A stretch of DNA of 64,000 bases from Catenuloplanes niger. GTDB lineage: Bacteria; Actinomycetota; Actinomycetes; Mycobacteriales; Micromonosporaceae. Made by a program: the position numbers and the translations under genes. Within the stretch, counting starts at the first letter, position 1. The number at the start of each line of letters is the position of its first letter. The DNA lies in assembly GCF_031458255.1 (NCBI RefSeq), contig NZ_JAVDYC010000001.1, positions 372,001-436,000 on the forward strand. Direction: 5' to 3'. The notes beneath the pieces were generated by a model. It saw nothing but the letters and a program-made list of their open reading frames with translations, was not told where the DNA came from and ran no database searches. Below, piece by piece: positions 1-9,065 of the stretch.

Positions 1-1006
1 GCGCCGGCATCGGGAAGCCGATCGTCTCCACGATCGGGTCGTCGCTGATCGTGTCGTCCGGGATCGGTGCCGGGCTGCGCGACAGCGCGGCGGCCAGCCC
101 GAACGCGGCGCCGAACAGCACGAACTCGCCCGCGGCCAGCCGGGCGAACGCGTGCCGTTCCAGCGCGTTCCGGCGGTGCAGCGCGCCGAGTGCGCCGAGG
201 CCGAGCAACGCCGCGACCTTCAGCGCGAGCAGTCCGCCGTAGACCGTCAGGTAGTCGCCGCCCAGCCGCACCGCCCCGTTGATCACGCCGCTGACCGCGA
301 CCGCGACGAAGCAGGCCAGCGCGAGCACGCTGTACCGGGCCAGCGCCGCCGGCAGCGCCGTGGCCCGGCGGATCGTCAGCAGCGCGAGCAGCCCGCCGGC
401 CCACAGCACCGCGCCGAGCACGTGCATCGCCAGACTGGTGGTGGCGATCCGGTGGTTGCCGGCCCCGGCCGCGTGGCCGGTGAACGCGGGGGGCAGCGCC
501 GCGACCGCGGCGATCACCGCGGCCCAGCCGGCCGTGTAGCGGGACAGCGCGACCTGGCCCAGCAGCGCGACGGCCGCGGCCAGCACCGCCTGCGCCAGCA
601 GCGCCTGGCCCTGCGAGATCGACCAGGCGAAGCTGGCCACGGCCGGCAGCGGCAACCGCGCGACCGGCGCGCCGAGCACGTCGGAGAGCGTGAACACGAT
701 CAGCGCGAGCGCGGTCAGGCTCCACAGTGCGGCGGCCCAGCGGGCGCGGCGCAGCATCCGGAACGCGGTCGCGGACATCGTGCGCCCGTCGCCGGGCAGC
801 AGGAACGCGGCGGTCACGGTCAGGCCCACGGTCACGGTGGCGAGCACGTCGGACAGCAGCCGCAGCACCGGCAGGCCCCACACCGTGACCGTGCCGGGCT
901 GGGCCAGCCCGGCGATCTCCGTCGGGTCCGCGCCGCCGCCCAGCCACAACGCCAGCACGAGCACCGTCACCGCGACGCCGGCCGCCGCGAATCTGATCGA
1001 GGTCAC
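1..1006 (-). CDS. CopD-type copper resistance / CtaG-like membrane protein (partial)
   Basis: The gene runs off the left edge, so only about 335 N-terminal residues are visible. Read from a GTG at 1006-1004, it begins with a hydrophobic helix and then gives about eight further membrane segments typical of the CopD domain. The His-bearing stretch HAAGAGNHR and the following MHVLGAVLWAGGL helix fit CopD copper-binding positions. The last visible residues (DDTISDDPIVETIGFP) resemble the linker to a CtaG (Caa3-type oxidase assembly) domain, so the full protein is probably the CopD-CtaG fusion common in actinobacteria. Likely role: copper handling and cytochrome oxidase maturation at the membrane. 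The CtaG part lies outside the window and is inferred. Confidence 0.75.
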   Translation of the reverse strand, partial: MTSIRFAAAGVAVTVLVLALWLGGGADPTEIAGLAQPGTVTVWGLPVLRLLSDVLATVTVGLTVTAAFLLPGDGRTMSATAFRMLRRARWAAALWSLTALALIVFTLSDVLGAPVARLPLPAVASFAWSISQGQALLAQAVLAAAVALLGQVALSRYTAGWAAVIAAVAALPPAFTGHAAGAGNHRIATTSLAMHVLGAVLWAGGLLALLTIRRATALPAALARYSVLALACFVAVAVSGVINGAVRLGGDYLTVYGGLLALKVAALLGLGALGALHRRNALERHAFARLAAGEFVLFGAAFGLAAALSRSPAPIPDDTISDDPIVETIGFPMPA

Positions 1007-1062
1007 CGGTGGTAGTCGTCCCGGCCGGGGCCCCGGTTCCCGGCCGGTCCGTGACGGCGGAC

Positions 1063-2511
1063 TCAGCCCATCGGCTGCACGCGGGCGATCGTGACGCCGG
1101 TGGCGCCGTTGCCCGCGGCCGGATAGGCGGCGCTGCCGTCCGCGTACGCCTTGAAGGCCTGGTAGTTGTGGTCCTTCGCGCCGATGGTGAACTGCTCGCC
1201 GACCGCGGCGCCGGTGCCGGAGTCGTGGACCTGCGCGGCCATGCCGGAACCGGCCGCCCAGGTGAGCAGCATGCGGCCGGGCCCGTAGCCGACCAGGTGC
1301 GGGTGCTGCGACGCCGCGGCCGTGGTGATCGTGGTGTCGGACGCGCCGGTGGTGAAGTGCTCCAGCCGGACCCGGTTGCCCTGGCTCCACGCGGTCCAGT
1401 ACCCGGTGGACTTCGCCAGCACCAGGTCGCCGCCGAAGAGTGTGCCGTCGCACGTGCCGGCGGCGACGGTCCGGTACGGGTTCGGCTGCGCTATCCGGCA
1501 ACCGTTGTCGGTGGCGCACACCGTGACGAACCTCTTCGCCCGCGGGTCGTACACGATCCGCGAGGTCCACGCGTGGCTGCAGCCCACCTCGAACGCGTCC
1601 CGGTGCCCGGTGACCAGCGCGCCGGACGAGTCCACCACCTGCATCCGGTCGCCCTCGTGGACGTCGACGCAGGTGCCGTTCCGCACGGTGATCGCGACGC
1701 CGAAATAGGCCGCGGTGTGCACGCCGTCGGACGCGAGCCGGCCGTGGTGCTGGTACCACCAGATGAAGCGCGCGCCGTCGTCGTAACCGGCGCGGCTGTC
1801 GGTGAGGTTGGTGACCTGGCGCTCCCACACCTGCTGGCCGGCGTTGTCGAAGCGGATCATGACCATGGTGCGGCACGGGCTGGACTCACCGCCGCACAGC
1901 GGCGTGTCACCGCACTCGCCGGCCCGGGTCACCAGCAGCACGCCGCCGTTCGCGTCCGCCTGCACATCCTGCAGGTCGACGCCGGTGAAGCTGGTGGGCG
2001 TGCCGATCAGCCGGTCGTCGCAGCCGAGCCGGCCCAGGTGCACCCGGCCGCCGGTGCCGAGCCAGGCCAGCCAGGACTCGCCGGACGGGGTGGCCGCGAT
2101 CGCCATCGGCAGCGGGTCGGTGTCGCCCTCGTTGCCGTAACCGGCGACCGCGGCGGGCAGCGTCACCTGGGTGAGCGTGACGACCGGGCCGGCGCCGACC
2201 GGCCGCGCGCAGTCACCGGACGTGGCCGGCGCGGTCCTCGACGGCGAGGGCGAGGCGGACGGTGCCGGGGACGGCGACGCGGACTCGCTGGGCGACGGCG
2301 CGGCGGAGGACGTGGCGGCCACGTCGGCGACCGGCGCGACCGGCGCGGTCGCGGCGGCCGGATCGGCCTCCGGCGGGCCGGTCAGCGTCAGCGCGGCCGC
2401 GGTCGCGACCGTGGTCACGACCGCGAGCGCGGCGGCGGCGACGACCGCGATCCGGCGTCCCCTCGTCAGCCTCGCGCGATGCCGGTGGGCCGGCGGCGGG
2501 ACGTCAGTCAT
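1063..2511 (-). CDS. Exported protein of unknown function with Pro/Ser/Thr-rich linker
   Basis: The 482-residue product has a basic N-terminus, a hydrophobic helix at about residues 20-42 (signal anchor or signal peptide), then a Ser/Pro/Ala-rich linker to about residue 98 (SPSESASPSPAPSASPSPS), and a globular C-terminal domain of about 370 residues. That domain has many Cys residues and repeating blade-like stretches such as GESWLAWLGTGGRVHL, which suggests a secreted beta-propeller-like fold. No catalytic motif was recognised. The ATG at 2511 follows an AT-rich leader (2515-2600), unusual here, that holds TAATGC- and TATTCC-like -10 elements. It may share that leader with nothing else. Function unknown. 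Confidence 0.75.
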   Translation of the reverse strand: MTDVPPPAHRHRARLTRGRRIAVVAAAALAVVTTVATAAALTLTGPPEADPAAATAPVAPVADVAATSSAAPSPSESASPSPAPSASPSPSRTAPATSGDCARPVGAGPVVTLTQVTLPAAVAGYGNEGDTDPLPMAIAATPSGESWLAWLGTGGRVHLGRLGCDDRLIGTPTSFTGVDLQDVQADANGGVLLVTRAGECGDTPLCGGESSPCRTMVMIRFDNAGQQVWERQVTNLTDSRAGYDDGARFIWWYQHHGRLASDGVHTAAYFGVAITVRNGTCVDVHEGDRMQVVDSSGALVTGHRDAFEVGCSHAWTSRIVYDPRAKRFVTVCATDNGCRIAQPNPYRTVAAGTCDGTLFGGDLVLAKSTGYWTAWSQGNRVRLEHFTTGASDTTITTAAASQHPHLVGYGPGRMLLTWAAGSGMAAQVHDSGTGAAVGEQFTIGAKDHNYQAFKAYADGSAAYPAAGNGATGVTIARVQPMG

Positions 2512-2660
2512 GTACGTTTCCGTCCTAGCATTAAAATGTCTTCAGGGGCGCATTAAATTGCGCTTAGAAAAGTCTTTGGAATAGGCGGTCAGGCCCTTTC
2601 CAAAAACGGACTCTACCCCATTGGACGGTACGTGGGAGCGCGCCCATTCCGGCCCCGGAC

Positions 2661-4280
2661 TCAGCTGGCCCACCACTTCTGATTGGTCTCGCCCTTGCAG
2701 GTCCACAGCTGCAGCGCGGCGCCGTTCGCGTCGTTCCAGTCGACCACGTCGACGCACTTGCCCAGCTCCGTGTTCACCAGGTCCTGCGAGCCGTTCACCT
2801 TGAAGCGCTGCGCCCAGCCGCCGTTGCACTTCGCCAACTGGATGCGGGTGCCGTCGGCGGACTCGCCCCAGGCCAGGTCCATGCAGAAACCCTTGTGCCG
2901 GATCGTGCCGTTCTCGAACGTGAACTTCTGCGACGCGCCGCCGGTGCACGTCCACAGCTGCAACGCCACGCCGTCCGCACCCTTCGGCGCGTCGATGCAC
3001 TTGTTCGCGTACCCCTTGATCTGGTACTGGGTCGGTCCGGTGTTCGCGGGCGGGTCGGCCGGCGGGTTCGCCGGCGGCGGTGCGGCCGGCGCGTCGTCCG
3101 GCTGCTCCGGCGACGGTGCGGCGACGTTCCCCGCCGGCGACCGGGTGGTCACCGGGCTCGGCGAGGTGGTCGCGGCGGCACTGGCGGTCGGGCCGGCGGC
3201 CGGCGGCTGCGGTGCCGCGGGCGTGCCGAGGCGGGTGTCCCGGGCGTAGTAGGCGGTGTAGCCCAGCACCCGCTGCGCGAAGTCCCGTACGGCCGGCGCG
3301 TCCGGCACGCCCTCGGCCTGCCGGACCGCGGTCGGTCCCCACTGGAACGCGGCCAGCGCCACCGGGTACGGGTCGTCGGCCAGCCCGGACAGCTCCGCGG
3401 AGAGCGCGCACATGGTGCGGCCGAGCGTGAGGACGGCGACCGCCGGGTCCCACGGCGACTCCCCGGCCTGCCCGTAGCGGTTCCACACCGCCGGCAGGAA
3501 CTGGGCGATGCCCTGCGCGCCGCCCGGGCCGACCCGGTTGCGGTTGAACGCGGACGCGGCCATCAGCTGCGCCGCGATCTTCGGGCCGGAGACCACGGCG
3601 CACTCCTCGCCCGCGGTCCGGACCAGCTGCACGTACTCGTCCGGGACCGGGATCGGCGCCACGTCCGGGTCCTGCGCGGGCGGGTCGGCGGGGCCGCCGG
3701 TGGCGAAGTCGGGACGGGCCGCGTACCAGGCCGCGTACGACGCGACCTCGTTGACGTAGGCGGCGGAGTCGTCCGGCACGGCCGCGCGCGCCAGCACCGT
3801 GTCCACCCCGGAACGGTGCGCGCCGAGCGCCAGCTCCCACAGCGCGCCGCCGACCTTCTCGTGCCGGATCCGGCCGACCGTGTCGCACATGTGGTGGGCG
3901 AGCGCGAACACGTTCGCCTCCGGGTCCAGCCGCTGGGCGTCGACCCACGGCTTCCACTGCTCCCAGACCTCGTCGGTGAGTCCGGCCAGGCCGGAGCCGC
4001 CACGCTCGTTCGTCGCGTCCGGCACGAACCCGGACTCCGCCATCAGCTGCCCGGCGAGCCGCGCCGGGGTCAGCGACGGACAGGAGAGCGCGGCCTGCGC
4101 GATCATCGGCACCTGGTCGGACGGGACCGGCACGCCCACCCGGGCCGGCCCGGCCGTCGCGGTGCCGGCGATCGAGCCGGTCACCGCACCGGCGCCGATC
4201 AGAGCCAGCACGGCCGTCAGGCCGAGGACGCGGCGGATCACCGGGCGCTGGGCCGCCTCGACGAGTGCCTGGACGTTCAC
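2661..4280 (-). CDS. Secreted transglycosylase-like protein with C-terminal ricin B lectin domain
   Basis: The product (about 539 residues) has an N-terminal membrane/signal helix (about 15-45), then two lysozyme/SLT-like domains (about 45-150 and 195-310). The second has the family-like stretch GGAQGIAQFLPAVW. A Pro/Ala/Thr linker follows (about 320-420), then a ricin-type beta-trefoil lectin domain with two QLWTC motifs and paired Cys residues. It probably acts on, or binds, cell-wall or environmental polysaccharide outside the cell. The GTG at 4280 was chosen because GGGGAG sits 5 nt before it; a GTG at 4286 would lie on top of that ribosome site. The two SLT-like domains look divergent, so catalytic activity is uncertain. 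Confidence 0.8.
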   Translation of the reverse strand: MNVQALVEAAQRPVIRRVLGLTAVLALIGAGAVTGSIAGTATAGPARVGVPVPSDQVPMIAQAALSCPSLTPARLAGQLMAESGFVPDATNERGGSGLAGLTDEVWEQWKPWVDAQRLDPEANVFALAHHMCDTVGRIRHEKVGGALWELALGAHRSGVDTVLARAAVPDDSAAYVNEVASYAAWYAARPDFATGGPADPPAQDPDVAPIPVPDEYVQLVRTAGEECAVVSGPKIAAQLMAASAFNRNRVGPGGAQGIAQFLPAVWNRYGQAGESPWDPAVAVLTLGRTMCALSAELSGLADDPYPVALAAFQWGPTAVRQAEGVPDAPAVRDFAQRVLGYTAYYARDTRLGTPAAPQPPAAGPTASAAATTSPSPVTTRSPAGNVAAPSPEQPDDAPAAPPPANPPADPPANTGPTQYQIKGYANKCIDAPKGADGVALQLWTCTGGASQKFTFENGTIRHKGFCMDLAWGESADGTRIQLAKCNGGWAQRFKVNGSQDLVNTELGKCVDVVDWNDANGAALQLWTCKGETNQKWWAS

Positions 4281-4495
4281 GATCACTCCCCACGGTTTAC
4301 GGCAGCGACGGCCGGTCGGCGGCCGTCGTCTACGAACACAACGGGAACGACGAACTTCGGTTCATCGGGGACGGCACAGCCTCTCACGACCGGCCGGGAC
4401 CCGCGGGGCACGATGCCGGCGGGAAACCCTCAGCAGGCCGGGCCGGCCGCCGATCGTGCGGTAAAGCACCGGGCCTCCGGCGGAAGGAGCCTCCC
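4281..4495. other. Divergent intergenic region, no gene seen
   Basis: This 215-bp gap separates the divergent transglycosylase-lectin gene and the 43-residue peptide gene. It must hold promoters for both, but I could not assign convincing -35/-10 pairs or an operator. Confidence 0.4.
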
Positions 4496-4627
4496 ATGAT
4501 CAAGCGTCTGACGGCCCTGGTCGTGATCGTGCCGCTGGTGGTGCTCACGCTGCTCTGGATCCACGCCAATCCGCCGAGCACCGGCGACGACTTCTCCCGC
4601 ACCATCTGCGAGCTGCGCCGCTGCTGA
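4496..4627 (+). CDS. Small single-pass membrane peptide (43 aa)
   Basis: A short open frame starts at an ATG with AAGGAG 7 nt upstream, the best ribosome site in this part of the window. It encodes a basic start (MIKRL), one hydrophobic helix (residues about 5-22) and a short polar tail ending CELRRC with two Cys. No family was recognised. It sits alone between the lectin gene and the MFS gene. The strong ribosome site and clear membrane helix argue that it is real; its role is unknown. Confidence 0.6.
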   Translation: MIKRLTALVVIVPLVVLTLLWIHANPPSTGDDFSRTICELRRC

Positions 4628-4642
4628 CCCTCCGGTCCGGCG

Positions 4643-5884
4643 CTACCCGGTCGTGGCGCCGGCACCGCCGCGCACGGCCGGGCTGGCCGTCGCCGCGACC
4701 GCGGTGACCAGCATGACCCCGGCGAGCGCCACGATCGCGCCGCCGGCGCCGACCGCGCTCAGCAGGACTCCCCCGGCCAGCGACCCGAGCGGCATCGCGC
4801 CCCAGGAGAGCGTCTTCGACGCGCTGGTGACCCGGCCCTGCAGATGGTTCGGCACCAGCAGCGCGAAGTAGCCGACGATCACCACGTTCCACAGCGGACC
4901 GGCGAAAGCGGTCGCCGCCCCGATCGCGCCCAGCCACAGCGGCGCGTCCGTGACCAGGTAGAGCGGCAGCAGCGCGGCCCACACCCAGTTGACCCCGATG
5001 ATCGTGGCCCGGGGCGTGACGTACCGGTGCAGCCACTCCGCCGCGAACGCGCCGAGCATCCCGCCGCCGGAGTAGAGCCCGAGCATCAGGCCGGTCTCCG
5101 CCGCGCTCGCGCCGCCGTCCCGGGCGCGGACCACCAGGACCAGGATGATCGCCTGGAAGACCAGGTTGCTCACCGCGATCAGCAGGACCGCGGCCCGGAT
5201 CAGCGGGTGCCGCCAGATCCACCGCAACCCGGTCAGCGCGGCCCGCCACAGCGGCTCGGGCGGCTCCGGCGTGCCGGCCCGCAGGTCGCGGCGCAGGAAG
5301 AGCAGGGCGACGGACGCGGCCGCGTAGGACAGCACCTCGACCACGAACGGCAGCGCCCGGTCGAGCCCGAAGAGCAGGCCGCCGAGCGGGCCACCGGCCA
5401 GGGCCGCGCCGCGGGTACGCACCTCGTTGCGGGCGATCGCGGTGTGCAGCTGCCCGGCCGGCACGATCACCGGCAGCGCGGCCGCCTCGGCCAGGCCGAA
5501 GAACACGAAGCACAGCCCGTGCACGAACGCGGCCACCGCGAGGTGCGCGACCGTGAGCACGCCCAGCCACAGCGCGATCGGCACGGTGGCCAGCGTGAGC
5601 GCGGCGGCCGCCTCGCTGACCAGCAGGATCCGGCGGCGGTCCCACCGGTCGACGAGCGGCCCGGCCGGCAGGTGACCGATCAGGTACGGCAGCGTGGCCG
5701 CGGCGCCGACCAGCCCGGCGTCCGCCGGCGACCCGGTCAGCGCGAGCACCAGCAGCGGCATCGCGGTCGCGCTGATCCGGGCGCCGAGCGTGGAGACCAC
5801 CTGACCGCTCCAGAGCAGCGCGAAGTCCCGGTTGCGCCACAGCGGCGTCTCGGCCCGGCTCGCCGGGGCCATCGGCGCGGTCAC
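4643..5884 (-). CDS. MFS transporter (MFS_3/enterobactin-exporter-like)
   Basis: The 413-residue protein has about 12 membrane helices. Its N-terminus (LWRNRDFALLWSGQVVSTLG) is typical of MFS_3-type exporters related to EntS and macrolide pumps, and the loop 2-3 motif reads GPLVDRWDRRRILL. The GTG at 5884 overlaps the ArsR stop as GTGA, so the pair is translationally coupled; an ATG at 5872 is an alternative. Substrate is unknown. Because it shares an operon with an ArsR-type regulator, it is probably an inducible drug or metabolite exporter controlled by that regulator. Confidence 0.88.
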   Translation of the reverse strand: MTAPMAPASRAETPLWRNRDFALLWSGQVVSTLGARISATAMPLLVLALTGSPADAGLVGAAATLPYLIGHLPAGPLVDRWDRRRILLVSEAAAALTLATVPIALWLGVLTVAHLAVAAFVHGLCFVFFGLAEAAALPVIVPAGQLHTAIARNEVRTRGAALAGGPLGGLLFGLDRALPFVVEVLSYAAASVALLFLRRDLRAGTPEPPEPLWRAALTGLRWIWRHPLIRAAVLLIAVSNLVFQAIILVLVVRARDGGASAAETGLMLGLYSGGGMLGAFAAEWLHRYVTPRATIIGVNWVWAALLPLYLVTDAPLWLGAIGAATAFAGPLWNVVIVGYFALLVPNHLQGRVTSASKTLSWGAMPLGSLAGGVLLSAVGAGGAIVALAGVMLVTAVAATASPAVRGGAGATTG

Positions 5885-6423
5885 GGCGTCGGGAACGCGT
5901 GGAACAGCACGGAGACGTGCCGGCGGCCGGGGCCGGGCTCGCGATACCAGCGCGTGAGGAACGCGATGTACTCCTCGCCGAACTCGGCCAGCTCCGCCGC
6001 GGTCAGCGAGGTGCCGCCGAACGAGTGGTGAGCCGCGTCCGCGAACTCGCCGTACGACTCCCGGTCCGCCAGATAGGCCGCCAGCTCGGCGGTCGCGCGC
6101 TCGTGCCACTGCTGCCGGACCGCGGACGCGGCGGCCGCGACCTCGGGATCGGCCGCGCCCCTGGGCAGCCGCACGTCCTGCCGCACGGCCCGCCAGAATC
6201 GCCGGCGCCCGGCCGACCGGTCGGTGTCCTCCTCGATGAAGCCGAAGCGTTCCAGCTGCCGCAGGTGATAACTGGCCGCGCCCCGGTCCACCGCGAACTC
6301 CGCGGCCAGGTCCGCCGAGGTGGCGGCGCCGTGCCGTTGCAACCGGGTCAGCATGCGCTGTCGGAGCGGGTGAGCGAGCGCCTTGAGCGTATCGATGTCG
6401 GAGAGCGTGCGGGTGTCGGCCAT
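5881..6423 (-). CDS. ArsR-family winged-helix regulator
   Basis: The protein (about 180 residues from ATG 6423) begins with the ArsR/HTH_20 core LKALAHPLRQRMLTRL, followed by a recognition region SADLAAEFAVDRGAASYHLR and a wing. No CxC metal-binding motif was seen, so this looks like a non-metal ArsR member of the type that sits beside MFS pumps. The C-terminal half is helical and typical of that subgroup. It is the first gene of a two-gene operon with the downstream MFS exporter. A TTGCAAAG/ATCTT-rich stretch near 6430-6455 upstream is AT-rich and includes the repeat AAGATATCTT, a candidate operator. Confidence 0.87.
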   Translation of the reverse strand: MADTRTLSDIDTLKALAHPLRQRMLTRLQRHGAATSADLAAEFAVDRGAASYHLRQLERFGFIEEDTDRSAGRRRFWRAVRQDVRLPRGAADPEVAAAASAVRQQWHERATAELAAYLADRESYGEFADAAHHSFGGTSLTAAELAEFGEEYIAFLTRWYREPGPGRRHVSVLFHAFPTP

Positions 6424-6433
6424 GATTGAGAAG

Positions 6434-6454
6434 ATATCTTTGCAAAGACATCTT
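6434..6454. promoter_or_regulatory. AT-rich repeats upstream of arsR-MFS (candidate operator)
   Basis: Directly upstream of the ArsR start is AAGATATCTT, a perfect 10-bp palindrome (about 6432-6441), followed by a second AGACATCTT element. Palindromic AT-rich sites close to the start are usual for ArsR-type repressors. The link to this regulator is inferred from position only. Confidence 0.4.
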
Positions 6455-6462
6455 CTCAACCC

Positions 6463-7377
6463 TCAGCCCACGAACAGCGGCAGCATCGGCAGCGCGTTGA
6501 CGGCGCCGTGCACCACCACCAGCGCGCCGAAACGCCGGTAGCGCGACCACAGGTAGCCGGTGAAGAGACCGAAGAACCCCTGGAACGCGACCAGCGCGGC
6601 CAGCGACACCCAGACGTGATCACCGTCCAGGTGACTCGGCACGTGCATCGCCGCGAACAGCAGCGACGTCGCCACGATCGCCGGCCGGCGCCCGGCGACC
6701 GCCTCGAGGCGGGTCTGCAGCGTCACGCGGTAGAAGTACTCCTCCAGCACGCTCGCGGTCAGGAACGTCACCGTCATCGCCGCCACCAGGTAGACCCGGT
6801 CCATCTCCGCATAAGGCGTGAGATCGGTCGGCACCCAGAACGCCAGCAGCCCCCAGCCGGCGACCGCCGGAACGACCCAGAACCAGCGCGCCGGTACGGC
6901 CCGGGGCACCTCGGCCCGGATCAGCCGGACGGCCAGCAGCGCGCCGCCGAGCAACAGCGACACCTTGACCAGCGGGTACGCCAGCGTCTGCGCACCGATG
7001 ACCGCGACCAGCACGGGAAACGCGATCGCGATCCCGACCAGCCACCGGACCTGCCGCACGATCGGCCGCCGTGCCGCACCGTCCGCCTCCGGCACCCGCG
7101 GGAGCGACGGCGGCATCAGCCGGATCAGCGCCAGCCCGGCCAGCACCGGCACGATCGCGGTCCACAGTGGCCGCCCGCCCGCGCCCTCGTCCGACGAGGT
7201 CACGATCTCGGTGTTACCGGTCAGGATCAACAGCAACGGCGCCAGCACGAACAACGCGCCACCCATTGCGGTCAACGCCACACGCGGAGTCATGATCAGC
7301 ATTGTGAATGCCGCGAGCAACCCCGGGCGGCGACGGTGAGTGCCCACGGATCGTGCGAGGGCAACGCCGGCGCGCAT
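6463..7377 (-). CDS. CPBP-family intramembrane glutamic protease
   Basis: A multi-pass membrane protein of about 304 residues with the ABI/CPBP signature: EEYFYR (about residues 212-217, the catalytic Glu-Glu and Arg), FAAMH (about 241-245) and HGAVN (about 290-294). The family includes CAAX-type proteases, bacteriocin-immunity proteins and intramembrane endopeptidases; the substrate here is not known. The start is uncertain: an upstream GTG extends the frame to 7422 and ATGs exist at 7302 and 7293. It stands divergent from the enoyl-CoA hydratase gene. Confidence 0.82.
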   Translation of the reverse strand: MRAGVALARSVGTHRRRPGLLAAFTMLIMTPRVALTAMGGALFVLAPLLLILTGNTEIVTSSDEGAGGRPLWTAIVPVLAGLALIRLMPPSLPRVPEADGAARRPIVRQVRWLVGIAIAFPVLVAVIGAQTLAYPLVKVSLLLGGALLAVRLIRAEVPRAVPARWFWVVPAVAGWGLLAFWVPTDLTPYAEMDRVYLVAAMTVTFLTASVLEEYFYRVTLQTRLEAVAGRRPAIVATSLLFAAMHVPSHLDGDHVWVSLAALVAFQGFFGLFTGYLWSRYRRFGALVVVHGAVNALPMLPLFVG

Positions 7378-7457
7378 GCGGACGGCGGTCCGCCGGAAGC
7401 GGGTGTGTCCGCGCCACGTCAATCGGCCGTCGACGCCGGGCGTGCATCATCCGGCCG

Positions 7458-8390
7458 GTGACCATCAGAACCGCGCGGGACGGCCGCGTGCTCACCGTGC
7501 TGATCGACGCGCCACCGCACAACTACCTGACCCGGCCGCTGATCGAGGCACTGCAGGCGGTGGCACGCCAGGTGGAACGGGACCCGGGGATCGGCGCGGT
7601 GGTGATCGGCAGCGCGGTGCCGGGGCGGTACATCACGCACTGGGACATCGCGGACCTGTCCGCGACCGCGGAGTCCGCGCCCCGGCTGCCCCCGGCCGGC
7701 GCCCGCCTGCTGCTCGGCGCGGTCCGCGCGCTGACCGCGGCCGGTGCGGGCCCGCTCCTGGCGAGGTCGAAGCTGGCCGGCGTCCACGGCATCGCCCGCT
7801 GGCACGACCTGGTGCTGCGGATCATGCGGTCGCCGGCCGTCTGGATCGCGGCGATCGACGGCCCGTGCGGCGGGGGCGGGCTGGAGATGTCGGTCTTCTT
7901 CGACCAGCGGATCGCGTCCGCGCGCGCGTCGTTCGTGGTGCCGGAACTGACCATCGGGCTGACCACCACGCTCGGCGCCCAGCGGCTGACGCACCTGGTC
8001 GGGCCGGCTCGCGCGCTGCGCATGCTGCTGGACGGCGAGCCGTACACCGCGGCCGAGGCGCTCGACCTGGGACTGATCGACCGGGTCTGCCCGGGCGACG
8101 CGACGGCGGAGGCGCAGCGGCTCGCCGAACGCTACGCGCGCCGCCCCCGGGTCCAGGTCGGGCGGCAGAAACGGCTGATCAACCGGGCCTACCAGGCGAC
8201 CGCGCGGGCCACGCTGACCGGTGAGGGCGTGTCGCAGATCGCCGGCGTACCCAGCCCGGCCACCCGGTCGGCGCTGCGCCGCTGGCTGGAGATGCGGCGG
8301 CCGGACGGGGAGAGCGTGTTCCTCACCGACAGGCGCCCATGGGCGGACGGGACGGCGATCGACCTGAACCCGCCGCCACCGGAACGCTGA
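7458..8390 (+). CDS. Enoyl-CoA hydratase/isomerase family protein
   Basis: A 310-residue crotonase-fold protein from GTG 7458. The oxyanion-hole region reads IAAIDGPCGGGGLEMSVFFD, followed by the FVVPELTIGL segment in which a glutamate lies where hydratases keep a catalytic acid. The C-terminal helix region (RALRMLLDGEPYTAAEALDL) is also typical. About 50 residues longer than standard hydratases. It may hydrate or isomerise an acyl-CoA, but the first oxyanion segment (near GRYITHWDI) is atypical, so the precise reaction is open. Its 3' end overlaps the convergent GNAT gene by 68 bp. Confidence 0.82.
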   Translation: MTIRTARDGRVLTVLIDAPPHNYLTRPLIEALQAVARQVERDPGIGAVVIGSAVPGRYITHWDIADLSATAESAPRLPPAGARLLLGAVRALTAAGAGPLLARSKLAGVHGIARWHDLVLRIMRSPAVWIAAIDGPCGGGGLEMSVFFDQRIASARASFVVPELTIGLTTTLGAQRLTHLVGPARALRMLLDGEPYTAAEALDLGLIDRVCPGDATAEAQRLAERYARRPRVQVGRQKRLINRAYQATARATLTGEGVSQIAGVPSPATRSALRRWLEMRRPDGESVFLTDRRPWADGTAIDLNPPPPER

Positions 8391-8883
8391 ACCGGATGCG
8401 CGCGGTGAGCACGCCCGGCTCCTCGCGGAACCACTCCGCACCGAGCCGGGCGAAGAGCCGCTTGCCGCGCGCGTTGTCCGACTCGACCAGCGCCTCGATC
8501 CCGCAGGCGCCGGACGCCCGGGCCTCCCACACCAGGTAGGCCGCGGCCCGGGTGCCGAGCCCACGGCCCTGCCAGGCGTCCTCGATCAGCAGCCCGGCCT
8601 CCCACATCGTCTCCGCGCCGGTGCCGATCACGTTCACCAGCCCCACCGTGCGGCCCTCCACGGTGACCAGCGCGCTGAACCCGTAGCTCGGCTCGCACAG
8701 CGCCGCCCACTCCGCCGCCCTGATCCGATCCCGCTGCCCGTGGTAGCGGGCCCGCCGCGTCTCGGCCGAGCAGCGCGCGTGCATGTCGTTCACAGCGTCG
8801 AGATCGGACGCCACGGCCCGCCGCATCACCGCAAGGTCGCGCATATCGTCCATGCCCCAACGGTCGCGGCGGGAACTGCTCAC
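8323..8883 (-). CDS. GNAT-family N-acetyltransferase
   Basis: A protein of up to 186 residues with the GNAT acetyl-CoA site EDAWQGRGLGTRAAAYLV (Q/RxxGxG/A) in the middle and the typical beta-strand order around it. N-terminal segment RRAVASDLDAVNDMHARCS is the usual first strand and helix. The start is GTG 8883 or ATG 8853. Substrate unknown. The 3' end lies inside the end of the convergent enoyl-CoA hydratase gene. Confidence 0.82.
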   Translation of the reverse strand: MSSSRRDRWGMDDMRDLAVMRRAVASDLDAVNDMHARCSAETRRARYHGQRDRIRAAEWAALCEPSYGFSALVTVEGRTVGLVNVIGTGAETMWEAGLLIEDAWQGRGLGTRAAAYLVWEARASGACGIEALVESDNARGKRLFARLGAEWFREEPGVLTARIRFSVPVAAGSGRSPSRPPMGACR

Positions 8884-9050
8884 TCACCAGCCCGCCACTG
8901 CTCACCGACTGCCGACGGCATCCCCCGATATGGCCGGCAAACCGACACAAGCCCTTATATACCGCAATTCCGGCGGTGGCCCGACGATCACGGTACCGCT
9001 CCACGGCGGGCCGCGCCCGCACTGCGCGACCACCACCGATCCGTGACGGC

Positions 9051-9065
9051 TACCCTCGGCGGGTG
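9051..9065 (+). promoter_or_regulatory. -10 box directly before the start: leaderless promoter
   Basis: TACCCT at 9051-9056 lies 6 nt before the GTG start of the FtsX-like lipoprotein gene. Transcription would start at or near the start codon, and no Shine-Dalgarno sequence is present. Confidence 0.5.

Noticed and set aside
152-1015. Long plus-strand open frame rich in Arg, Gln and Gly
   Set aside because: It is the antisense shadow of the CopD gene; high-GC DNA gives long open frames with low-complexity Arg/Pro/Gln products. The minus-strand reading has clear membrane segments.
2542-4293. Minus-strand 583-residue frame over the transglycosylase gene
   Set aside because: Another frame of the same DNA with Arg/Pro-rich product; only the frame at 2661-4280 has domains (SLT-like, ricin).
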